This document shows, one piece after another, positions 56,197 to 64,000 of a stretch of DNA of 64,000 nt (its first letter is position 1; every line of letters begins with the position of its first letter). The position numbers and the translations under genes were made by a program. The notes below the pieces were generated by a model. It did not search any database, was not told the DNA's origin, and saw only the letters and a list, made by a program, of their open reading frames with translations. This DNA comes from Oncomelania hupensis (lineage: Eukaryota > Mollusca > Gastropoda > Littorinimorpha > Pomatiopsidae): contig CM072523.1 of the NCBI GenBank assembly GCA_036898135.1, positions 26,922,757 to 26,986,756 of the forward strand, given 5' to 3'.

Positions 56197-57724
56197 AATA
56201 AAAAGTGGCCATTTTTCGATGTCCATTTTAGCAGTATGAACTATGATTGCTCTGGTGGTTCAGTGTTGATTTAGGTCCTTACCCCTTGTTCCCTGGGATG
56301 GTTATCCTCATCTGCCATATCGCCAATGGTGGGTGTAGATTTTTAAACCTCGACGTTCGTTCATTCATTCTGTCTCGTTATATATTTGGTAGTAGTATTT
56401 CATACTTCAATCATCATTATAATGGCTTCATCCATGTAATGTTTTGCTTGACAACCATTGTCTGAAGCTAAAGTGAAATCTTATTTCCCCATTATGGGCT
56501 GTTGCTGCCATCATTGCTTCTAGTCCTGCTTGCTTTCACCATTTTGGTTTATAACGTTCTCTGTTGTCTTTGAAGTGGGCATGCATCTTCTGGTAATCTT
56601 AACCTTTGTGTTTCCTGTACATTGCGTCTTTCTTCTCCAGGTGGTAAAGCTAGTGACGACCACTTGGCAAATGAAGATTTCATGTATGTTTGTATCAATT
56701 CATTGATTAAGTTTATCAATATTTTGGTTGATTCTCGCCACTTGTCCTTTTCTAGTTGCCATTTGTTATGGTTTAAGGTGTTGGTTTATTTTAAAAAATC
56801 ATTTTGTTTGTTTGTTTTGAGGGCTGAGTGGTGTTTTTTGTGCCCCGTTGGTTTATTGGTATTACCTTGAGAACAATCATGTTTAAAAGCATTTGTCACG
56901 ATCCCATGTCGTGGTTGTAATAAAACTTCCATGCATGAAATGAGTGGTCCTGTGTATAGTAAGGATTGTTAATAATCATGTTACAGGCTTGAGACGGCTT
57001 AGGAAAGTTTGATTAATCTTCTTCTTCTTCTTCTTCTGCGTCATACTGTCGATAACCCCGTTTTCGGGGAAATGATTCCATAAAACAATCAAAATAATTG
57101 GCGTCTGTCTTAGAATAAAAGTGATATGGTTTAGAATAAGAATACATTTGTTTTAGATTTAAAAGAAAAGTCATTATGTGTAACACATTTCTTTTTTTTT
57201 TTGGGGGGGGGGGGGGGGGGGAAGGGATGGAAGAAACTGTGTTGATGTGAAATTTTTTTTAAATTTCTATTTACTATATTGCTTTTATTGTTTTATTTTC
57301 TCTAAAATATATTAGTTTAAATATAGTTAAAAAAATATATTAGTTTGTCATAACTTTACGTAGGCTATTCCATAATCAGTTGTTTGCTTTTAACAGGAAT
57401 TTTGACTCTTGCAGGTTTTCACTTTTACATTGTTAATTTTTTTTTAAATTTCAAAACAAATTATCTTTTACACCATTTTCAAGATAATTTTTTTTTTTTT
57501 TTGGACAATTATCTATATGTGTGCCTGTATTGATGTCCTTTTCATCTTCATTGAACATTGTAAATGAACATTCATTGTAATTTTTTAAAATTGTTGTGTG
57601 TAGTTTTGTGCCTCCATTTAATATGGTCTGTGATGCTCCAGTTATGCTCTTGATCTTATTTATAATTATTAATCGAAATAAAATTGTGTGATGTAGCATC
57701 TTTCGTGTGAGTGGGTGTTTGCAG

Positions 57725-57765
<41 letters not shown>

Positions 57766-58241
57766 GGCTATTGACGCCTAATCTAAACAAAGCCCTAGGT
57801 GTTTACAAAGTCAAGAAAATTTCCAACGAATCAAAATACAAAACAAGAAAAGAAGATAGCTTTTTCACTGATAGCCACCATCTGCAAAACACAGACACAC
57901 ACACGCACGCACACATAATCACTTCTATAATAAAGAAAAGAAAAAATCAATTAAATTAGTCACTGCGAGAAGCTTAAGCACACCAAACATACTCAAAAAT
58001 GATCACGATTTACAGACTATGATGGAAATAAATAAGTTATGAGATATTTTTTGAAGGTTGGCAGGGAGGGTGAATGACGGATGAAGTGGGGGAGCTGGTT
58101 CCAGGTGACAGGGGCTTGATAAGAGAAAGACCTTTGGCCAAAAGATTTTATTTTGAGATGAGTGTGTGTGGCACACTGCTTAGTCTAAAACTACAGTGGA
58201 GAGGCGACTTGACTAGTCTTCGTTGCATAGTGACCCCTGAT
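56197..58241. other. No gene recognised
   Basis: T-rich DNA with CTT (57020-57036), G (57202-57221) and ATT (57725-57764) runs. Open frames here have no recognisable domain. Confidence 0.5.
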
Positions 58242-58375
58242 AGGTGTGCCGGGGGTTTCTGTATAAATAGTATCCCCACTTTCTGGAAATTTAGTGCTTT
58301 AAATAGCCCCGTTGGGGTGCCGGGGGTTTCAGTATAAATAGTATCCCCACTTTCTGGAAATTTAGTGCTTTAAAT
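58242..58375. repeat. Tandem duplication of about 75 bp
   Basis: Two copies of GTGCCGGGGGTTTCWGTATAAATAGTATCCCC...GTGCTTTAAAT, the first followed by AGCCCCGTTGGG. The second runs into the longer direct repeat at 58365. Confidence 0.85.
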
Positions 58376-59032
58376 TCCCACTGTCGCTGTCTTTCTCATT
58401 TGCTCTTTCTCATTCCTGCTCTGTTCTATCAATCTGCTATACTATCGTCTTCTTCGCTAGACCAGTCTCCTACCTTTTTTCTTGAAAACTCTTCCGGGAC
58501 AAGACTCCTTATTTGTGTATGAGGTCTGTTGGATCAGCTTGGGAATATTGGACGCTTTCTGCCAGGTGGTCACTAGGGCTTCCTATGATGTTATTATTTA
58601 GCAATGTAGGCATTTTATATGTATGTGTTTTGTTGATAATTTATAATGATGTTTGTATTCTATTTTGTTTTTGTAAACAGGGGTTCGATAAGTTGGGGTG
58701 AAGCCTCAGCCGTCCCCTGCGTGGGATGTCTTTATTGTAAAGTGACTGGCCGGTGGAGGGCATTCAATTTTCCCACTAGGGTTGTTTCGGCAGATCTTTT
58801 ATGCGGATTGGGGGTTGTCCGGTCCTGATTTGGCTCGGAAGAGTCCGCTGGACCTAAAGCAACAATAATGTAATGTAATGTAATGTAGTGCTTTAAATTC
58901 CCACTGCCGCTGTCTTTCTCATTTGTTCTTTCTCATTCCTACTCTGTTCTGTCAATCTACTAAACTATCTTCTTCTTCGCTAGACCAGTCACCTACCTTT
59001 TTTCTTGAACACTCTTGCAGGACAAAACTCCT
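58365..59032. repeat. LINE 3' end between long direct repeats
   Basis: Direct repeats of about 145 bp lie at 58365-58512 and 58887-59032 (AGTGCTTTAAATTCCCACTG to ACTCCT). They differ at roughly a dozen positions and bracket a LINE 3' end. Confidence 0.8.
58513..58886 (+). mobile_element. LINE 3' end with AATGT tail
   Basis: Ends with GGTCCTGATTTGGCTCGGAAGAG...CTGGACCTAAAGCAAC and several AATGT units. The last 50 bp recur at 2289-2341. No RT domain is included; the clade is unknown. Confidence 0.7.
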
Positions 59033-59919
59033 CCCTTCTTCCACCATTTCCACGTTCACACACACCCAGGTACAAAACAAATAAGCAAATAAAGCATGGG
59101 CCAAAAAGAGTGGTAGGGATATTATCATGGGGAAGGGAAATGCTTCACTGTTTTCAAGTGGCCGTGGATACGCACCAATCTTTTTAACGCGCAATGAGTG
59201 ATCTGTATTTTATGATGCACAGAACCTAGCTGCAAATACTGTTGGAACAGTGTGATGGAAATATGAAGACTGATGACGTTCTTGATCTGCTGACTTTTTT
59301 TGGCAAAATCATTTATTTACTTGTAAAATGAATGGACAGATTCCACTTCCTACCTCATTTTCAGTCGTCTTGAGGAACAGATACGAGATAGAAAAACATG
59401 TATCATTAGTGCAGATACAGTATGAAAAGTTTATATTGGCATGGCATGCGTACGTACCATTGCCGAACGTGGATCCATTTATTTTATTTATTTAAATCCC
59501 TTACTTACTTTTTGCATTATAAGCAAAGCATTTTATGTCTCTCGCTCTCTCACTCTCTCAATTTTAAATATGAAATCTGCATATAAAAATACATAAGAAT
59601 ATTTCTAAAATAAAAGTACTTGCACTCCTAACGAGAGAAAACTATTAAATGGGAAGTACCGAAAGTACTGATATCTGAAAGTACTAATTGCAGACCCGTT
59701 TACCCACACGATTTTGACGTAGTTTGAAAGCAAGGATACGACCAAAACGTTTGGAGATTAACATTTTTAAAAAACCACGATCTTAAAAAAATCAGTTTGA
59801 TAAAAGATCACTAAATGGAAGAAGAAGAAGAAATCGAAAGTAGATTGCCAAACCTTTACTCGTAATAGCCCAGTGGACAAAATCCAGCTTTGACGATTAA
59901 TCATTGTAAGAACGTGAGA
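59033..59919. other. No gene recognised
   Basis: AT-rich, with CTCT runs near 59540-59560. No supported exon. Confidence 0.5.
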
Positions 59920-61015
59920 CTTGATATTACGAGATTCTGGAAAACTGTCTTCTGAGCTGACCCTTCTTGATATTTCTGCCACTTTCGATACAATAGACCA
60001 TTCCATTCTCCTTCGTTGCTTGAAAACAGTTTCGGCATCAAAGATGCTGCTTTCAGCTGGTTTCGCTCCTACCTCACTGACTGCTTTCAAACTGTCTCTG
60101 TCAAGAACAACCTTTCTGCTCCATCAAAGCTTACCTGTGGTGTACCGCAAGGTTCAGTTCTAAGACCCATTCTTTTTACTGTGTACACATCACCACTGTC
60201 TCAGATCATTCAGGCTCATAGTGTTAACCACCACTTTTATGCCGATGACCCAGCTTAGCAACAGTGATAATTTGAAAATCTCCCTTCCATTCTGAAAACC
60301 TCATCCGACTGCTTCTCAGACATCCAGAATGGGATGACAGCAAACAAATTACAACTCAATGCAGACCAAACAGAGGTCATGCTCATTGGCACTAAGCATA
60401 AACTGTTCTCCACCCTCACCGACACATTAGCTCTAGGTCATAACACCACCCCTCTTTCACCTACTGCAAAGAACCTGGGTGTTGTCTTGGACAATACACC
60501 TGATAGGTCAGATTTTATCAGCAAAACATGTCAAGCCTGCCACTACCAACTCCGCCGCATCAGACTTATCCGTAAATACCTGACTATCGACGCAACTTCT
60601 AAACTTGTGACGTCTTTCATTCACTCTCGACTTGATTATTGCAACTCTCTTCTTTCAATTCTGATCTGCCTGCTTTTTCCATCCACCATCTGCAACGTGT
60701 TCAAAACGCTGCCGCTCGCCTCATTCTCAAAAAGAAAAAAAATATCTGACCACATCACCCCACCTCTTCGCTCACTCCACTGACTTTCCCATGCCGCAAA
60801 GAATTCTTTACAAAATCTGTCTTTTCTGTTAGAAGTGTCTCCATGACTCCTCTCCTTTATACCTTTCAGATGATGTCCAACGCTACATACCCTCTCGCAA
60901 CTTGCGCTCTTCATCCGACACACTCCTTCTCAGGATACTCCGCTACAAACTGTCCTCTGTTGGTCCTAGATCTTTTTGCCTTGAAAGTTGGAAGAAACTT
61001 CAGAATCCATGGAGT
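59920..61015 (+). mobile_element. Decayed CR1/L2-type LINE reverse transcriptase
   Basis: RT motifs appear across three frames: LLDISATFDTIDHSILL, FSWFRSYLTD, GVPQGSVLRPILFTVYTSPLS with FYADD, LQLNADQTEVMLIGTKHK, LGVVLDN, and near the end PRSFCLESWKKLQN. The frame shifts at least three times and there are internal stops. The 5' half (endonuclease) is absent. The FYADD and GVPQGSVL style is that of CR1/L2-group elements. Confidence 0.8.
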
Positions 61016-61040
61016 CAGTGTGTTTGTGCTTCATATAGCT

Positions 61041-61046
61041 TTTATT
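61041..61046 (-). terminator. Polyadenylation signal of the minus-strand gene
   Basis: AATAAA on the minus strand, about 50 bases after the stop codon at 61095-61097. It implies a short 3' UTR that ends beside the LINE remnant. Confidence 0.6.
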
Positions 61047-61094
61047 CGACTCATACTATACAGTCACACAGTGAGCGGCGAGTGCGCGTCAGGC

Positions 61095-62345
61095 TTAGTG
61101 ATGGAGGAGGGTGCCAGCCAGGGAACCGAGGAGGTTGACGACGTTGTCGGGGTTAGCGAAGGTAGTCAACACCTGCTCAAGCTGGCCGAAAAGCTGTAAC
61201 AACAGGAGATTAATAAATGAGTTCCCCGGCAATAACATATGACGACGACGTTGAAGGATTTGGAACGCAAAATCAGGGTGAAAAGTGTGATGAAAATGAT
61301 CATCGATTATGATGATGATGATGATGTTTATTGATGGAGCTTGAGTCCTCTTTGAGTAATGTCCCTAACGAATGTTTGTCTGATGATTGTGGTGATGATG
61401 ACGATGCCGCTGTTCATGCTGATGTTGATTGATGCAGCTAGAGATCTCTATAGTAATATCTCTAACGAATGTGGTAATCTGAGCTCGGGATACTGCTGTT
61501 GTTGCTGCTGCTGCTGAAGTTGATGATGTTGTAGCTTTGTATTTATTTATATGTCCTCATTTTAAATAGTTCATAGACTATATAGACCATATTTATACTA
61601 TATAGACTATATTTAAACTATAGGTATATTGGCAGATCTGAGTTTAGATAATTTGTCTATTGAGTGCAGAAATACTAACGGTTTCTCCAAAAAACACCTC
61701 ATTTCCATATTGTAAAAGAGATTAAGTAAGCAAATGACACTTATTAAGTCGACACAGTCATAACAATATAAAGTACGTCATTTCCGAGTTGTATAATATA
61801 TTGGACAAGCACCAGATTCCATTTCCGTGTTCTAGAGGACGTTAAGGAGTAAATAGTTGTAAAGTGTCAGATTGCCAACTGAAACAGAACATTTTTATTC
61901 ATCACGTGGAGCTGGAGGAGAAAGCAGCTATAATACTTACTTGGGTTCCCTGAGCCTCCAAGTTGCCCAGCATGCCGACGAAGGTGCCCAGCAAATCGGA
62001 CAGGTTACGCTTGTTACCGGTCAGAGCCTTGGACACTTCCTTCAGAACACCAGAGGTCACTCCGTGGATGATGTTGTTGTAGTCGGCTGCGCAGCACAGA
62101 AATGTCATTCCTTATTGTATCTGTCATTGTTGGGGTCACGAGTGTACATGCGCAGATATCTTCTTGTGATGTTTAGGATGGGTAGGTGGTGAGGGGCGGG
62201 GGGGAGGGGGGCCGTGGCGTTGGGAGGGACAAGAGAGGATTCTATTCTGTATTCTCTGTAAGAAAATGAATGACTAATATAGTCTATACTCTTTGGACGG
62301 TATGGGAGGGTAGCCAAAGGTAAAACAATTGCGACAAGTGGCAGC

Positions 62346-62415
<70 letters not shown>

Positions 62416-63364
62416 TCAATCATCATCGTCATCATTATCACCATCTTCATACGAAGTACATGAAGCTGCATTTTTTTTTTAAATTTCATTTTATGTTACT
62501 GTTTATATTTTGTTTAAATGTTCTCCCCAAAGAGCAAATATCCTTCTCCCTTGCCTTTCTTTTATTTCTTAGTCTAAAATCACTTCGGTGAACAGACATT
62601 AAATGAAACAAACAAAACAAACACGAGGCTGCTTTATAGTCTGTTTGATCCCGATACTACAATTGTTAAGGCACAACCAATCCAATGTCTACTTGTTTTG
62701 CATTCAACTCCAAAACCACAGTGGATGGGCATCTTTTCCATTTATGCGGGCTATAAGTCGCCATGCACGTGACTGGGCTAAACTACCACGTGATCAGGTC
62801 ATACACACAATCTAGTGTGAAGCGGGTCATCAAAATGGACGACGTATGTTGTTTTGTTTTGTGTTTTTTTTTTCCCCTACGAGGTAGAGGAGGTGGGGGG
62901 GGGAGAAGGGGGTAAGACCCTCAGAAAGCTGCTGATTGGTTTGGGCTTCAGCTTTGAGTGGAACAGTTTAACTCGGGCTAGCCCGGTCATCACTCGGGTC
63001 AGCGCCCGATTCTACTTGATTAGTTGCGCATCGCCATATCGCAAAGGTAAAACAAAGGCCCTGCTTAAGACATGCTCGAGGAGCACCAATAAAAGTTCCG
63101 TACTCTTGAGGGTGGAAACGAGCTCCAGGTACAAGGACTTCTCCACCTTGCCGCTGAGGAAGTTGTTGACCAGATTCTCAATACCCTGAACCAGATTCCT
63201 GGTCTTCTCATTGGCATCCAAGATCATCTTCACCACGCGCATCCCAGCCTCAATATCCCTGCAAGTCAAAGGGCAGCATTTGAAGGTCATATATAGCCCT
63301 TAAGTTTCTAGGTCATTATGCATGTAGGTTGTTGTTTTTTGTGTACGTGCGTGCATGCCAGTGT

Positions 63365-63460
<96 letters not shown>

Positions 63461-63934
63461 TAGGCTACATGGAAATTTAGATCTTATTGGGAAATGGGAG
63501 GTAACTTGCCTTTTGGTTTTGTTTTTAGTTACCTAGAGTTATCCGGGGGAGCATCCTCATGAGCATGACTTGGTCTGAGAACACTACTGTATGAAAGCTG
63601 CCCAGAACTGCAAGCTTTTCTTGGGGATAGAGGGTGGAGGGTAGTGGTGGTTGCAGGGCAGTACAAGGCCGAACTAGCTGGGCTAGCCCTGATTACAACT
63701 GAAATCAACCTTTCGGTTGATCCTGAAGCTTTGATGGAGGACAGAGCAGAGATTATAGGCGAGAAATTGTTTTCGTCTTCAAAGAATGTCCGCCCAACGT
63801 TAGACAACTCTGAACGCAACAAGAGGGCAAGCCGGTCAAAGTAGTTTCCCCTCGTATTTCCGAGCATGGTATAAGGCACACTTACTCAGCGGCGTTTCTC
63901 TTGCCGGTGGCGTGGATTAAACTGGTCACACCCT
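61095..63934 (-). CDS. Unrecognised helical protein, last four exons
   Basis: Minus-strand exons in transcript order: 63934-63886, 63258-63104, 62086-61941, 61193-61095. All have AG acceptors and GT donors, and phases fit (1, 2, 1, 0). Visible protein is 148 aa, from GVTSLIHATGKRNAAE through MRVVKMILDANEKTRNLVQG, ELVSTLKTDYNNIIHGV and SDLLGTFVGMLGNLEAQGTQ to LLGSLAGTLLHH-stop. It is rich in amphipathic helices with Leu/Val every three or four residues. There are no Cys in these exons and no known domain. The 5' exons lie past 64000. The first listed exon (49 nt) follows a CA/TG-repeat acceptor and is less certain. The exon 2 donor (GTACGG) is weak. Confidence 0.65.
61194..61940. other. Last intron of minus-strand gene
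   Basis: Contains GAT repeats and two related units of about 107 bp sharing TCTAACGAATGT (near 61365 and 61460). Confidence 0.6.
62087..63103. other. Intron of minus-strand gene
   Basis: Holds a G-rich patch (62196-62215), an AAT microsatellite of about 70 bp (62345-62415) and T/G-rich tracts (62855-62915). No nested gene seen. Confidence 0.6.
63376..63458. repeat. GA microsatellite
   Basis: About 80 bp of near-pure GA after a short TG run, in an intron of the minus-strand gene. Confidence 0.95.
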
Positions 63935-63936
63935 CT

Positions 63937-64000
63937 GCACACACACACACACACACACCCACACACACCCGCACACACACATACACACACACATACACAC
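63937..64000. repeat. CA microsatellite at window end
   Basis: Impure CA run that abuts the proposed acceptor of the 49-nt exon of the minus-strand gene. Confidence 0.9.

Noticed and set aside
58074..58337. 87-codon frame starting MTDEVGELVPGDRGLIRERP as a gene
   Set aside because: It lies in repeat-rich DNA, has no splice context or recognised domain, and runs into a 75-bp tandem duplication; left unannotated.

Overview
This window is nuclear DNA from an animal, not a prokaryote or organelle. Coding sequence is split into short exons with GT/AG borders and matching phases, introns are large and AT-rich, and most of the sequence is transposons, SINEs and simple repeats. The mix (RTE-type LINEs with GGATA tails, a Ty3/gypsy element, tRNA-derived SINEs, mariner, very long GAT/CAT microsatellites) suggests a lophotrochozoan invertebrate, most likely a mollusc. 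That placement is inference.

Layout. 1-4959: gene-free AT-rich DNA with LINE 3' ends, two of them about 50 bp long with intact target-site duplications. 4960-5471: two adjacent MITE-like elements. 5490-9464: a roughly 4-kb foldback-like structure whose 1.1-kb inverted arms are built from a palindromic 19-21-bp repeat. 9465-13033: microsatellites and a tRNA-derived SINE. 13034-24205: a complete Ty3/gypsy LTR retrotransposon with same-length, apparently identical 1,766-bp LTRs, a Leu-tRNA-type primer site, gag, and pol entered by a predicted -1 frameshift at GGGAAAC next to the gag stop. 24206-28434: no clear gene, a second SINE interrupting a possible exon. 28435-34358: a full-length RTE retrotransposon followed by rearranged, inverted RTE pieces.

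38195-40508 (+): a four-exon PTB/PID-domain adaptor gene of FAM43 type. 43681-44976: an RTE fragment with dense A-to-G substitution resembling ADAR hyper-editing. 45207-52522 (+): a complete five-exon PLEKHB/evectin-like gene encoding a PH domain and a hydrophobic C-terminus, 220 aa, with correct splice phases at all four introns. Its exon 2/intron 2 border has been amplified into a 187-bp tandem repeat. 52878-53437: an internally deleted mariner. 54704-59032: MITE, tRNA-like SINE head and a LINE 3' end flanked by unusually long direct repeats. 59920-61015: decayed CR1/L2-type LINE. 61095-63934 (-): the last four exons of an unrecognised helical-protein gene whose 5' end lies beyond the window.

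The three host genes are not evidently functionally linked. The main stories are mobile-element biology: a young gypsy element with a readable recoding signal, a palindromic foldback element, and an RTE family showing inversion, nested insertion, ultra-short copies and one apparently hyper-edited copy. All calls were made by eye, without alignment or database search.
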